Shown here piece by piece: positions 11,182-24,090 of a stretch of 64,000 nt of DNA. Location of the stretch: positions 3,843,501 through 3,907,500 of the forward strand of contig PQWQ01000003.1 in assembly GCA_002943765.1 (NCBI GenBank), written 5' to 3'. The notes below the pieces were generated by a model. It was not told the origin of the DNA. It saw only the letters and a list, made by a program, of their open reading frames with translations, and searched no databases. A program made the translations under genes and the position numbers. Source of the stretch: Psoroptes ovis. Taxonomy: Eukaryota; Arthropoda; Arachnida; Sarcoptiformes; Psoroptidae. Numbering within the stretch: the first letter of the stretch is position 1; each line of letters begins with the position of its first letter.

Positions 11182-14168
11182 GAGGGGATAGTCTGGAAAT
11201 TTTTCTGAAAAATAAAAAATATTTCAATCAATTGAAACCACTGAAATTTTTTTGAATTTTTTGAAACATTGATTTTCTATTGAATGTTTGGCTTTGAAGA
11301 CAATCATCAATCAAATGAAAGATAACGAAAAAATAAAATTGTCTTTTGTCTTAAAAAGTTCAATTTTTTTTTCCTTGAATTAATTAACCATCGACCGGAA
11401 AACAATGCAAAAATATAATAAGATTGATTAATGAAAAAACTGAAAAAATAAATTATCGATTTATGATTGATAATTGTTTCAATATAACAATGATTATTAT
11501 GATGACGATGATTATGTTAGACATGGACGATAATGAAAAAAAAATTGTTTTAATTATTTTCGAAAAAAAGAAATGAAAATTGAACGAAAATGAAATTAAT
11601 TAATTTCGATTTTTGTTGCTGCTGCTGTGGCTGCTGCGGCCATTTTATTATGGCCAATAATCAATCAAATCGAATGGAAAATGGAAATACAAAACGAAAT
11701 TGAATCAAATTGAATCAAATTGAATTAGATTGAAATTCAATCGGTTCAATACACAAAATAATAATAATAATTCAATCGATTATTAATCGGAATATTTTGA
11801 TCGTTGATTTTTTTGATCTTGTTGTTTAATAATAATGAATCCAATTATTAATTATTATTATAAATCAAAATCTATTTTTAGTGTCGCATTAGTGAATCGA
11901 TAATTTATGAATTCTAAATCAATGTGCGTGTAGGGTTGACGATGACAATTGAATGAAAAAAATCAATGGATTTATATGAAAAAAATCAATCAATGATATA
12001 ATTTCGAAGAAAATGATTGAACAAAAAACAAGCCTTCAACTTCAATAAACCCTTTTCGAAGCTGCTATTGTATTATAAGCAATGGTTGGTTAACTTTCAG
12101 ACATTCATTTATCAACGAAATAAAAATGAAAATTATTGATGATCATGACCATTCAATAGACATTATATAGACATTGATAAAACTATAGACCCTAATAATA
12201 GTAACCAATCATAATTTTGATTCATTTCTAAAATTATCAAAAAATTCAAATAATTTTCTCATTTGACGACACTAATAATTATAATAATTATTGGCTTTGA
12301 TTTGATCAAAAGTCAAGGACAATATATGGGATAAATGGATATCAACAATATGAAAATAATAATAATGCGCACACAATTAATCGAAATTAAACATGAATGG
12401 ATAAAAAAAATGAAAATTCTACATTAAAATCATACATTATGGCATAAAATTTAAAAAATATGAATGATTATAATAATGATGATAACTAGATAAAGATATT
12501 AAATGAAGAATCAAAATCATTATCATTATGATGATTATAATCTATACAATCAAATTATAATGTTTAATGCTATTTTCGCTATTTAGATTCGATTTGGATG
12601 ATTAGAAATTATCAAATTTAGCTACTGTACATACCAAGAGATTCATTGAATCATTTAATCATTAGATTTTCTAATTTTAAAAATCAAACAATAACCATTT
12701 TTTATGATTTTTGAATTATCATTTTCAACCAATAATTTCCAACCAATGTTACACAGAAATTTCACATCATTTTCGCTCAATTTTCCCATCGATTTCCATA
12801 TTTTCAAATAGGAATGGATTCAAAATTTTCTCCGATTATTTGATTCATAAGTTATGGCTTAATAAAACTCAACAATCATAATGAAAATGTAAAAATTTCA
12901 TTGGAAAAAAAAGGTTTCAACTTTGAACTTGATTTTTGTATTTTTTTTCCAAAGAAAATTCATTGTTGTTCGATTCATTGTTATTGCAGCCATTTATAAA
13001 ATCAAACATTAATGTTTCAATGTTCGATCACCAAAACATTGAAAAATACAATGGCTTATTTTTCATATATGTGTATGGAAATTTCAAGGAGAAATATAAG
13101 AAAATTTGAAAATTTTTCATTCAAAAATTTAAGAAAAAAATCTTATCTTGATATGAAAACACGGAGAAAGGAAAGTCTTTCTTTAAGATAACATTCAAAT
13201 AATCAAAGCAAAATGACCATATACACAACAAAATTGACCACCAAATCCAATAATTTCTATGTGTATGTTTGATCAATATGATTTGCTTGAATCTTGCTTG
13301 TGATTTGTCGTTTGTTTGTTTGTTATTTGGCTTATATTGGATCATTCATTGGCATGGATCAATTCAAAATGACGTTTCTTTGAATTTTTTCTCCCAAATA
13401 TACGAGATATTTACAAATTTTTTTTTCTTTTATTTCACAAATTCAATGGCGATGATTGTGTCATTTCTGTATGTTTTGCTTTAAAAATGCAAATTTTCAA
13501 TATATCGGTATTGCATCAATCAATCAATCAATCAATCCATCGATTGATCAATGATGAATCATTTTTTCCTCATAGCTTTTGTATGATTGTTATTATTATT
13601 ATTATGAAATGAAATAAAATGATTTTGAATTCAAATTTTTCGAAATTTTCATATTCAAAGAAGAAAATATGGAAAAATTATGAAAATTTTCACATAATTT
13701 TTGAATTGAAAGTTCAAGAAATTTTGATTCAAATAATAATCTAAAATGTTTGATTCAAATTTTTCATCAAATAATAATGATAATAATACATTTTAAATGC
13801 TTAAACACGTTCAACAGATATGATTACCCAATTTATTTCAAATATGAATTGACTGAATAGATGAATGAATGGTGAATATCAATCGTTGATTTTCGTTGTT
13901 CATCCATTTTGTTTTGTTGAAATGATTTTTTTTCGAAATTTGTACGTTCACATTGATCATTCATTCATTCATTCAATCATCCATTTATCGTTGTGTTACA
14001 TATGAATTATCATCATAATGTAGGATGAAATAGTTTTATTTTGCTGTTGAAAAATGAAGATGAACCAAAATAAATAAATGAAATTTTTCCACATTCGAAA
14101 TTTGTAATCAAATTTTAAAAAATGAATGTCATGGACAGTTTGAGAAAATTGATGAAAAATACAAATAT

Positions 14169-14250
14169 TAAGCTGTCCGAAAAGTTTTGGCCAATTTTCA
14201 TGCGGCAACTCTTGATTGATTAAGCGTAAAGAACTTTTCGGACAACCTAA
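14169..14250 (+). mobile_element. Family A miniature element
   Basis: TTAAGCTGTCCGAAAAGTTT / AACTTTTCGGACAACCTAA, with core GGCCAATTTTCATG.GGCAACTC. TA flanks both ends. Confidence 0.9.
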
Positions 14251-16923
14251 TAGTAATATTCAAGGATTAAGAATGATTATTACAGCAGTCATTATCATCA
14301 CTCATTCATTCATTCAAATCATCCATTCAATCGTTCAATTTTGGATAATTTAAAAACTTCAATAAAAGATAAACGAAATTCAATTTAGAAAAACAAACAA
14401 ACGAAATCGAAAATCGAAATCAAAATGTAATGGTGGACCAATTGAAAACAATGAATCAATTGATTGATCTTGTTTTATTTTTCAAGTTGAAGACGTGTAT
14501 TTGGCACGTGTGTATTCATCAATCGCCAACTCGTTAAATTGGATTTAATTTGTTTTTTTCGAAAAAAGAAGAAATTTTCGATTCAATTTTGGACGAAAAA
14601 GTGATTTAAAAATAATCGAAAATTTACCTTGAAATGTATTTCGTGTATGCTGTATATTTAGGTGTGTTGTGCAACAGATTCAACAATAAATCCAACAACA
14701 ACGATGATGATACAATCCAATACATTTCAATTGAAGAAGATCTACCATCAACAGCCACAACAACGAAAAATTCAATCAATCACTTTTGAATGATTGGAAT
14801 TTGTTTTAAATTAAAAAAATAACAATAATTAGATCATTAATAGCGATAGCTTGAAATTGGATCAAATTGATCGATCGATCGATCAATCGATCATCATTTT
14901 TAAGTCTATAGATTTTTTTTTTCGCTATTCCATTCAATTCGATTGAATTGAATATATATTGATTGATTAATAATAATGAAGAATTACAAAAATTTTCAAT
15001 TTCATATCAAACAAAATTTCATTTTGTTTGATCCAATTAATCTGATTTTTTTTCTTTCGACCACAAATCTTATCAATTTTGATATTTCTAATCTAGTTTG
15101 GGATTTAATTTTGATTCACTTCGGTACAAGTCTGAAGCTTTCCTTCCAATCCATAGTCACAATGGAAGATTTACAAAGTCTTCGAGTCTGAAGTCGATCT
15201 AAAGATTTACATTTCTTGCCCAATACATATGGTTATTATTGAATTGAAACATTTACTTGTTTGAATCAATTTTTGGGAAAAAGAAAAGAAAGAAATGGAA
15301 AAAATATATTGATTATGTAATTATTTAGATTATTTCATATACAAAAGACTCGAAAAAATATATTGAATCAGATATTAATATTGAATTTATCGAAGAAAAA
15401 AAAATAATCAAAGATTAAAATTATTCAAAAGTTTTGATTTAAATAATAATAATAATAATAACAGTATTAACACTGATAACAAAAGACACTGATAGATAAC
15501 AATACAAAATTGTTATTTGAATTATTTCTATGAGTGATTTAATTCAATTGAATATTTCAAAATGAATAAATGAATGGATGGATTTTGCAAGCAACAGGTG
15601 AATGAAAAGGTGCCTAATTCAATCTTTCAATCTAATTTATTTCAAAGTAAAGGCGTACGATTTTGGCTCAAAATTTTCAAATGTTTGTTCATTTGTTTTC
15701 TTTGATCTTATTTTTGTGTTGTGTCTGTACATCATGTCGATTATCATGTTCATCATCATCATCATTCGAATCATCATTTAAATCATTTTAAATCATATAA
15801 TAATCAAACATTATTATTATTATTATTATCCTAACTTACCAACAATCACAAAAGATGGACAATCAAACATGGCGATTAAGCTTTAAGAAAAACAACAACA
15901 TCAGACAATATTTACATGGAAAGATTTTTGCAGATTTAATTTTGACGCCTTTCTCGTTTTGTTTTTGTTTTTTGCATAGGCTTAGTGAAATATTTGTAGT
16001 TGTTCCGATGTTTCTTCCTAGATGATTATCATTATTCAAAGTATTAATAGTATTAGTACATAGTATAGTATGGACATTGAAAGACTCAAGAAAGATTAAA
16101 ATTCAAATTTGAATTTGAAATATGAATTTGAATTGAAAATTTGATTAATTTATCAATGATTAAGTGTTATAATTACTTTGAAAAACGGGAAAAATATTTG
16201 AATTTGAATATTTTGAAGATTTTGAAAATTTTTCAAAGATTTGAAATTTAATAATCAATCAATGATTTGATCAATCAGTGATTTGATCAATCAATTGATC
16301 CCCATCGAATCCCTACAGTCAAATACCGGAGACATGAGGTCGATCAAGGACCAAGAATGTAAACCAAGGATTATCGCGATTTCTAAAGGATTTATGGGTG
16401 AAATTTCTCATTGAAAAACCATCTCAAACATCCAAAATTCATGCATCTTCAATGATTTTGATTTTTCATTTTGAAAATACGTATCCATTCGATGATTAAT
16501 GGAAAATTCCTTAAACAAATAATTGTAATCATTAGTGTATTTTTTTTCTATGATAAAGAAAAAACTATTTGAAAAACGGAACTATACAATAATTGTTAAT
16601 ATTTACAATAGTTATTATCATATGTTTATATGTCTTATATAATCTGAAACGGTAAGTCATTCAATTTTTGAAAATTAGAAATAAATAAATGAATGAATGA
16701 TGTTTGATTGATGTGGAAATGATTTTGGATTGTTTTTTTTGCCGTGTTTTTTCGTTCTTAAATTTTAATTTTCTTTTGTTTTTAAACCATGACAAGAATT
16801 ATATGTGTATGAAATTATGTATGAAAAATGTTTGATGATCGGAAGAAACAATTTTTAAAAAATATTATTTCTTGGAAAGTAAATCTTTGTTTGCTTGTTG
16901 TTTGAAAGGCATTGAAATTATTA

Positions 16924-17004
16924 TTAGCTTGTCCGAAAAGTTCTGGCCGATTTTTATGGGCAACTCTATTGATTAACCGAAATGAACTTTTCGGACAGCC
17001 TAAT
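16924..17004 (+). mobile_element. Family A miniature element
   Basis: TTAGCTTGTCCGAAAAGTTC / GAACTTTTCGGACAGCCTAA, with the full core. Confidence 0.9.
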
Positions 17005-17344
17005 ATTTAAAGCGTTTGAAGCGTATAGCAGTAGTTTTACCTGTAATAAACCTTTTTTAAACGATACAATTACAAAGAATTACAAAATTAAATTGAATTT
17101 TTTTTCTTTTCATTTCAAAAGCAGAGCGAATTTGTTTGAAAATTGAATTTTGCTTTGAATTAAGCTTCCCATCTTTTATGTCAATGATTATGATGATGAT
17201 TGAGGATGAGTATGAATTACAATTTCATACAAAATACAAAAAAAAAAAAATATTGTGACCGGTGTTTATGAATATATTTTTCCTAAATTGATGATGATAA
17301 AATTTCAAAGGATATAGGATTTGAGTGATTTGCAAACACAAGTA

Positions 17345-17425
17345 TTAGGTTGTCCTAAAAGTTCATTTCGCTTAATCAATAGAGTTGCTGCATGAAAATC
17401 GGCTAGAACTTTCCGGACAGCCTAA
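17345..17425 (-). mobile_element. Family A miniature element, reversed
   Basis: Core in reverse orientation (CGCTTAATCAATAGAGTTGC). Ends TTAGGTTGTCCTAAAAGTTC / CTTTCCGGACAGCCTAA. Confidence 0.9.
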
Positions 17426-19114
17426 TGAGAATAGCTAATATGCATGATGAGATGAGTATTCAAATACACAGAGAAAAAAAAAAGATAATTGAATTAATCT
17501 TTTGCGTGTGTACGTAAACAATTGTTGAAATTGTTCATTTTCAAAATTGAATATTTTGAAATTGAAGATGATTTAAACCAGAAGCAAAAATTTCATGAAT
17601 TATTATCATCGATTATTATTATTATTATTATCAGTATCATTATCATTGATACTGTCAATCAATGGCAATTAATTCGATATTATTTTATTCAATATTACCA
17701 TTCGTATTGCAATGTAATGTTGTCAAAGATCATTGAAAACTATTTCATGAGCAAGTACTTATTGTCGAAAACCTTTGAATATCATAGACACAGAGATCAA
17801 GCATTTATTATTGATTATTGCATCTAAATGCTCCAAATGATCCAATGATGATGGCCATAGCCGAAAATTTCCTGAAAATCATATCAAAAAATTGAATATC
17901 ATTTCAAATGCGATCGAAAATAATCCAATTTACATGACAATAATAATGTTATGAATATCTTTTTGTCTAATTTTGCGAAAAATTCAAAGGTAATTCACTA
18001 ATAATCATCTGGTGTTGATTGAAACAATTTCCGATTCCATTCAGATTCAATTCAATGATTACAAATCATAATCAATTGTTATCATTTGTTTTTTCTTAGT
18101 TGTTGATTCTTATCTCATGATTTGTGGAGAGGAATAAAACAGGGAACTTTTAAATATTAAAATGAAATGAACGAATTGTCGAATGATAGATTACCGGAAC
18201 AAATGTAAGCTAAACTCAAACACAACAAAGCATGAAATAATGAAATCTTTATAATGAAATCTACTACAGCTGAATCTACTACAATTTTTTTTAGGTGAAT
18301 TATCTTTGTATTGAAATGTCTTTAATGGTGTTTACACAGGCATAATCATATGATTTATATTGAAAAAAAATAAATATTTCAAAGAAAAATAATGAAGATG
18401 ATTTTTTTTTTCGTTTTTGAAATTTTTCAAAAACAAAAAATAATCAAGATAATCATTGATAATTATTTTCATCATTATTTAGCAAGGCTATCATCTTTAA
18501 ATAATGATAATAATTATGTATTTATGTTTTATAATATGAATGATATGGGAGGAACTTTTCGTTTTAAAATTTTTAAGAAAAAAATTTCTCAAAAATTCAA
18601 CCAAAATTTATTACTTATTAATTTTTTTATTTATTTGACCAATGATAGTACCAGTAATGTGATAATATTGATTGACAGTTTTCAAGTATTTTCAGAGTAT
18701 TTACGGAGTATTTACCAAGTATTTATTGTATTTAAAACTAGGAAAAAATTGGTTCAAAATTTCCCTTTGAAATTTATTGAATTTTAAAATTCAGAAAGCA
18801 GCCCAAAATCAGTGGAATATTTGCTGATTTATTTATTTTTCTGGAATTCATTTTCCATAAAAATGCAAAAATTTCACCATTTGGTCACGCAATAGACATG
18901 TGTTTCTGTTTGTTTTTGATATATAAACAAACAATGGTCAAGATGTTTTAGATTTTACGATCCAATTTTTATTTTTTTCAAAAATAAAAGATGTTAAACG
19001 TTCACTTTTTTCCCGATTCGAAATGTTGTTATTGTTACATATGTTTCACACACTGAATTTCAATTTTTTCAATTTGTTTGTTTATTATTTGAATGAAATG
19101 TTATCAGCAATATA

Positions 19115-19193
19115 TTAGGCTGTCCGGAAAGTTCTGGCCGATTTTCATGAGCAACTCTATTGATTAAGCGTAATGAATTTTTCGGACAACCTA
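19115..19193 (+). mobile_element. Family A miniature element
   Basis: TTAGGCTGTCCGGAAAGTTC left end, core GGCCGATTTTCATGAGCAAC, right end TTTTTCGGACAACCTA. Confidence 0.9.
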
Positions 19194-20172
19194 TTGCTAA
19201 GATTGCAGGAAAACCATAAAAATTGGCAAAAAATTCAAATAAATAATGAACTAGAATGAAAATGATTCCATTCATTTCCGCCATAGAAAACTGAAGGAGA
19301 ACTAATTAAAATTTGTTTGAAATTTTCCCCATTTAAATATTCGTTAATTATCCATGTAAATAATGATAATGATGATTCATTAATTAATTAAAACAAATAT
19401 TAATTAAAGCATTTATTTTCATATGGAACATGATTCTCATGTGGAACAAATTCAAATTTGAACAAAACATATTCATTAATGAACGAATGAATAATCATCA
19501 TTATCATTGTCTAATGCTAATTTGTATGACAAATTAGAACCAAACAAATAGAAAAAATTTGAAATTAAATGAAATGAATGAAATCATTTTGAAATTAAAT
19601 GAAATCATTTTGAAAATGAAAATAATTCTACGATTGATCATGAATTTTCCTTTCTGATTCAAAGACATTAATTAGTCATATGAATTGTGTCAAATTGTGT
19701 AGACTTTGACAAAAAAAAAATGCGAAAAATAATCGCAAGTTTATTGCCATGTCATATTGTATAACTGTCGAAACACATTGAGTGAATCGACGAGGCTAAT
19801 GTCATCCTTTATTATATTATTCGATTGTAATGATGATCTTTAAAGAAAAATTTTCAAAGAAATTTTCAGGGAAACTGAATTCAAACTAAACAAGTATAAT
19901 AGTATTGAATTATGCAATAAATAAATAAATGAATGAATAAACTTAACAAAATTGGTCAAAATTGGTCAAAATACATAAATATTTTTATTTATTTCTTATG
20001 CAAAATAAAGAAAAGAATAATATTTCCATTTTAAGATGATTACCATTTTGATTATTCATTTATTTTATTTCATTTATTTATTTTCTTTCAAAAAAAATAA
20101 AAATAAAAATTTTAATTTCTTTTATCATCATTCTGTCGATATTATATATAATATGGAACCTGAATTTATTTA

Positions 20173-20254
20173 TTAGCGTTGTCCGAAAAGTTTCTGTCGA
20201 TTATATCGTAGGAAATTATGAGAAAATCGGCAAGAACTTATTGGACAATCTAAT
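20173..20254 (+). mobile_element. Family B miniature element (long arms)
   Basis: Left TTAGCGTTGTCCGAAAAGTT then CTGTCGATTATATCGTAG; right AAAATCGGCAAGAACTTATT then GGACAATCTAA. The arm complementarity extends through the TCGATT/AATCGG segment. Confidence 0.85.
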
Positions 20255-20447
20255 ATTTTCTACGAAATTTCATGAAATTTTACACAGTTTTTTTCTTCAT
20301 AGTTTATGAAACATTTTGAGAATGAATTTACAATGAAAAAATTTCTACCAAATAAACATAAATAAATAAGAGTGAATTGATTCTAAAGTAAAAATGAATA
20401 AGAACTGAAAAAATTATGATAGAAATTATAATTTATCATTTATCACA

Positions 20448-20562
20448 GGTTTTAAAGTTTTAATTCGTAGTTTTAAAATTGAATTTCGTAATTTTACCAT
20501 TCAAAATTACATTCAAAACTACGAAATTTAATTTTAAAACTACGAATTAAAACTTTAAAACC
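20448..20562. repeat. Long inverted repeat (43-bp arms, 29-nt loop)
   Basis: Left arm 20448-20490 starts GGTTTTAAAGTTTTAATTCG. Right arm 20520-20562 is its reverse complement with one mismatch (G in GAATTTCGTA versus A). The loop is 20491-20519. It may be a foldback element or a source of hairpin RNA. It is not related to the TTAGGTTGTCC elements, and no clear target duplication is visible. Confidence 0.9.
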
Positions 20563-21028
20563 TTGCATCGTTTATTATTATTATGTAATTTTAAAAAATT
20601 TTCTGTATATTGGCCTTTTGTGTATGTATATTTGGCCGCTCGGTTATATATTCTCTATTCTAGGGCATTTATTTATTTATTTTTATATTTTCTCACAACT
20701 TTTACTTTTTTCACTGTATGACAAATGGCCAATAATCAGTCAAAAAAAAAGAGTTGTTTATTTTTTATTTTTTTTATTTTTTCGATGATCAATGCCCAGC
20801 CAGATATCACACAATCAAGGGCTATAGCTGCTGCTGTTTTGCATTTTGAATGAATCTTTTAATGTCTCTTCTCTGTTCTGTTCTTTTATGTTCTGAATGT
20901 TTTTTTGGATCAAAATTGAAGCTCAAAATTATCATCATCATCAATGCTATTGTTGTAATCATCTTTGGATCATCCTTTTTTTCTTTGATTTTGATTTCTT
21001 CGATATTCAGTAATCATATTCAGTGTGA

Positions 21029-21035
21029 TATAAAA
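21029..21035 (+). promoter_or_regulatory. Candidate TATA box for the secreted low-complexity gene at 21286
   Basis: TATAAAA in the context GTGATATAAAAACCTG, about 250 nt before the ATG. The paralogue on the other strand has a very similar GGATATAAAAAGTG at 40273-40267. Confidence 0.4.
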
Positions 21036-21285
21036 ACCTGAACAATTATTTGAATTTTGAATTTTTTTTTTGTCCAAAAAATTTTTTCCATTCGTCGATT
21101 GTCGATTTGATATTTTCCATTGGATTCATATGAATTGAAAATTTTCGATCAAATATTGAATAATACTGTGATCTGTGAACCATTTAATTGTATTTTGAAA
21201 TTTTGTTTTTTCATTTATTTTCAAATAAATAAAATAAAAATTTCAAAATCTTCATGAATTTCGAATAATTTTTGAAAAAAAAACA

Positions 21286-24090
21286 ATGGCCACAATGAAA
21301 CAATTAAGACCATTAAAATCATTATTATTATTATTAATATTTTCATCATCAATATTTGATCATTGTTTAGCATATTATGCTGAAGGTCTTAAAAGTTATA
21401 GTAATAATAATAATCATAAAAATAATGTGAAAATAAATAAAATTAGTAAATCATCAACAGCAGCAGCAGCAGCGGCAGCAGCATCATCATCATCAACACA
21501 ATTTGCACCGATAACATCATCATTATTTCATTCATCATCACCACCGATATCACCTACAGCATCATCATCATCATCAGCAGCATTTGCTCCATCTTCATCG
21601 CCATCATCATCATCATCAGCAGCAGAATCCGTTACATCGTATGGTGGTATTACAATAAAAACACCACCACAACCATCAAGTAATTATGTACAACATCGGT
21701 CAATGTCACAAAATTTGCTTAGTACTAGTACGATGGGTAGTAGAAAAGTTTCACCACTTGAAATGTTAATATTTGGTCCAACCGATGCTAAAAGTAATCA
21801 TGGTTTAGCTATAGGTGGTGCAGCTAAATCCAGTTCATCGAATGCTTTACGAGCATCTTCATCACCATATAAAACATCGGCCATTTCATTGATACAACCG
21901 TTTATTGGAAAATCTATGGAATATGATGAAATCACTACACCAACTGCAACATTTTCATCCATACCATTATCATCATCTTCATCATCATTATCTTCATATG
22001 GAGTTAAAGGTGGCGGTGGCGGTGGTGGCTATGGCGGTGGTGGTGGTGGTGGTGGCTATGGCAAACAGCAGCAACACTCATATCAATCATATCAAATGCC
22101 CGCTAATCAGCAATATCAACAACAAGGTCCAGTGTCAGCGGCTATACAATCAAAACATTCAGTACAATATATTGATGTACCGTACACAGGATCACCGATT
22201 CAACCGCAAACGATTCTTGTTGAAGCTAATCGTATACCATTGAATATTTTCTTCCAATCAAAATCATCCAATTTGAATGTCGAAACTGAACATACACCTT
22301 CACAAGGAAGTACACAAGAAACATCATCTGAAGATGAACCACATCATCTTATACATCGTGTTGTGAAACCAATCATACAAGAAGTATATGAAATAATTAA
22401 ACCATATAGAAAAATAACACAAGAAATTAAACCAGTTGAAGAAGATATTCAAACAATCGTATCAAGACAAATGCCTTCTGATAATAATAAATATGTACCG
22501 AATGATAATCAATATCATGGAATGGGTGCAACAGGCATTTCGAGTGGTGCAGGCAGCCTGAAAACATCACCAATTATGATAAGGCATGGTGGAAGCTCTG
22601 GACATTCTGATATGTATCACGAATCAGGAGCTTCATCATTTTCTTTTGGTGGCGGTAGCGGTGGTTATCAATCGACGCAATTAAAACCAGATACAGTAAC
22701 ATATGTACCACAATCATCGCAAGAACAAACACAATCAGAACCGACAAATATTGTTGCTGATACTGATCAAAGTTTTGATGCTGATTTATTTTTGAATGCA
22801 ATACGTCAAGAAGTGAATCGTATCAAAACACAGCGACAATCAGCATCATCATCATCACCGTCATCGGCTATGAATGAATATAAAACACAATCAACTGGTC
22901 ACAATTCATATGTTGTACCATCATCATCAACACAATCATCAACAGCAACAGTGCCATCATCTGAATCACCAACATCGATAACATTCAATACAATATTTGA
23001 TCAACCGATTGATGAAATAACAAAAAATCCATCTCGATCATTGATATCGGAACAAGAATACACGCCTGAAGCGATGAAAGCAGCAACATATACACTAAAT
23101 CCATATCAACTATCAAGACAAGCATTGAGAAATGATGAAAATGAAAACGAATTATTAGACAATAATGAACATGATGATTTGAATGAAAATCAATTGGATA
23201 GCAATGAAAATGAAGCCAAAGTGCGTACATATCGTTATCAACCGATGACCAATGGTCATAGTGAACAGCATTCATCATCACAACAACAGCAACAACAAGA
23301 TGTAGAAAATTTTGAAGCACAAAAACAGCATCATCATCATCATCATCATCAACAATCAAAACAAGTAGAACACCATTCAACAATGATCGATCATAATGAA
23401 CCGATGAGAAAATTGTCCGATACATCTGTTTATGTGACTACATTAATACCAATGACCTCATCGTCATCACCATCAACAACAACATCATCATCATCATCAG
23501 ATGATTTATCCAATCAATCAACATCAATAAATGCAGCTACAACAACAACCACAACAACAACAACAACAGCAGCATCAACATCAACCTCTGATAATGATAA
23601 TTTAGAAACATTATCATCATCACCAATCAAATCAACAACAAAATCATTATTAAATGATAAATATGTCGAAGATTCATTGATGACATTACAATCATCACAA
23701 TTATTATCGAATGCATTGAAAAATATTGACAATAACAATCATAATTCAAATGATGATGATCATCATAAATCTTTACATTCAAATAGAGTATCATTGTATG
23801 GATCGATCATTGGTCGAGATCAACCATTATTCATTTCAAAACCATCATTAACCGATACTCTGTTTGATCAATATGAAAGAAATCGGCAATATTTAGCATC
23901 ATATACACTTGATAATATCAATGATGATAATAATAATAGCTATAACAATGATAATAATAATAATGAAATAAAACGTATAGGTTATACATCAAGTATTGCA
24001 CATAAAAATCATTATGTAACCATAAATAAAGATGATGATGAAATTAATGATAATCATTATCATGTTGATGAACATAATGATGATGATTGA
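21286..24090 (+). CDS. Secreted low-complexity protein with conserved EPH..PIIQEV..PYRK block (paralogue A, intronless)
   Basis: Single-exon ORF of 934 aa. The start at 21286 gives a classical signal peptide (basic MATMKQLRPLKS, then an LLLLLIF core, cleavage probable after CLA near residue 29), so the product is secreted. Most of the chain is low complexity: Ser/Ala runs (residues 60-130), Gly-Gly-Tyr (245-260), Gln, a His run, poly-Thr, and an acidic Asn/Asp C-terminus. Two ordered blocks stand out. Residues 281-340 run GPVSAAIQSKHSV.. to SSNLNVETEH, and residues 351-397 run EPHHLIHRVVKPIIQEV.. to EEDIQTIVSR. Both recur, in the same order, in the minus-strand gene at 31261-39862 (22 of 44 identical in the second block). 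A cuticle, eggshell or other extracellular matrix role is an inference from composition. I cannot name the family with certainty. Confidence 0.85.
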   Translation: MATMKQLRPLKSLLLLLIFSSSIFDHCLAYYAEGLKSYSNNNNHKNNVKINKISKSSTAAAAAAAASSSSTQFAPITSSLFHSSSPPISPTASSSSSAAFAPSSSPSSSSSAAESVTSYGGITIKTPPQPSSNYVQHRSMSQNLLSTSTMGSRKVSPLEMLIFGPTDAKSNHGLAIGGAAKSSSSNALRASSSPYKTSAISLIQPFIGKSMEYDEITTPTATFSSIPLSSSSSSLSSYGVKGGGGGGGYGGGGGGGGYGKQQQHSYQSYQMPANQQYQQQGPVSAAIQSKHSVQYIDVPYTGSPIQPQTILVEANRIPLNIFFQSKSSNLNVETEHTPSQGSTQETSSEDEPHHLIHRVVKPIIQEVYEIIKPYRKITQEIKPVEEDIQTIVSRQMPSDNNKYVPNDNQYHGMGATGISSGAGSLKTSPIMIRHGGSSGHSDMYHESGASSFSFGGGSGGYQSTQLKPDTVTYVPQSSQEQTQSEPTNIVADTDQSFDADLFLNAIRQEVNRIKTQRQSASSSSPSSAMNEYKTQSTGHNSYVVPSSSTQSSTATVPSSESPTSITFNTIFDQPIDEITKNPSRSLISEQEYTPEAMKAATYTLNPYQLSRQALRNDENENELLDNNEHDDLNENQLDSNENEAKVRTYRYQPMTNGHSEQHSSSQQQQQQDVENFEAQKQHHHHHHHQQSKQVEHHSTMIDHNEPMRKLSDTSVYVTTLIPMTSSSSPSTTTSSSSSDDLSNQSTSINAATTTTTTTTTTAASTSTSDNDNLETLSSSPIKSTTKSLLNDKYVEDSLMTLQSSQLLSNALKNIDNNNHNSNDDDHHKSLHSNRVSLYGSIIGRDQPLFISKPSLTDTLFDQYERNRQYLASYTLDNINDDNNNSYNNDNNNNEIKRIGYTSSIAHKNHYVTINKDDDEINDNHYHVDEHNDDD

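Larger units (their letters stand above)
11182..21028. other. Long stretch without recognisable genes (about 9.8 kb)
   Basis: AT-rich, with short chance ORFs only. It contains five miniature inverted-repeat elements (listed separately), a long hairpin at 20448-20562, a GATC-rich run near 14870-14890 and several ATT/ATC microsatellites. Slightly less simple sequence occurs near 15100-15220 and 16300-16400, but I cannot assign it. Confidence 0.5.

Noticed and set aside
17522..17827. 101-aa ORF as a gene
   Set aside because: Low-complexity Ile/Tyr-rich translation of ATT repeats.
18392..18787. 131-aa ORF as a gene
   Set aside because: Composition (Phe, Ile, Lys, Asn) is what random AT-rich DNA gives; no recognisable motif.
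22985..23425. Antisense 146-aa ORF
   Set aside because: Shadow of the repeat-rich plus-strand gene at 21286-24090; poly-Asp/Val/His arises from complementing its Ser/His/Thr runs.
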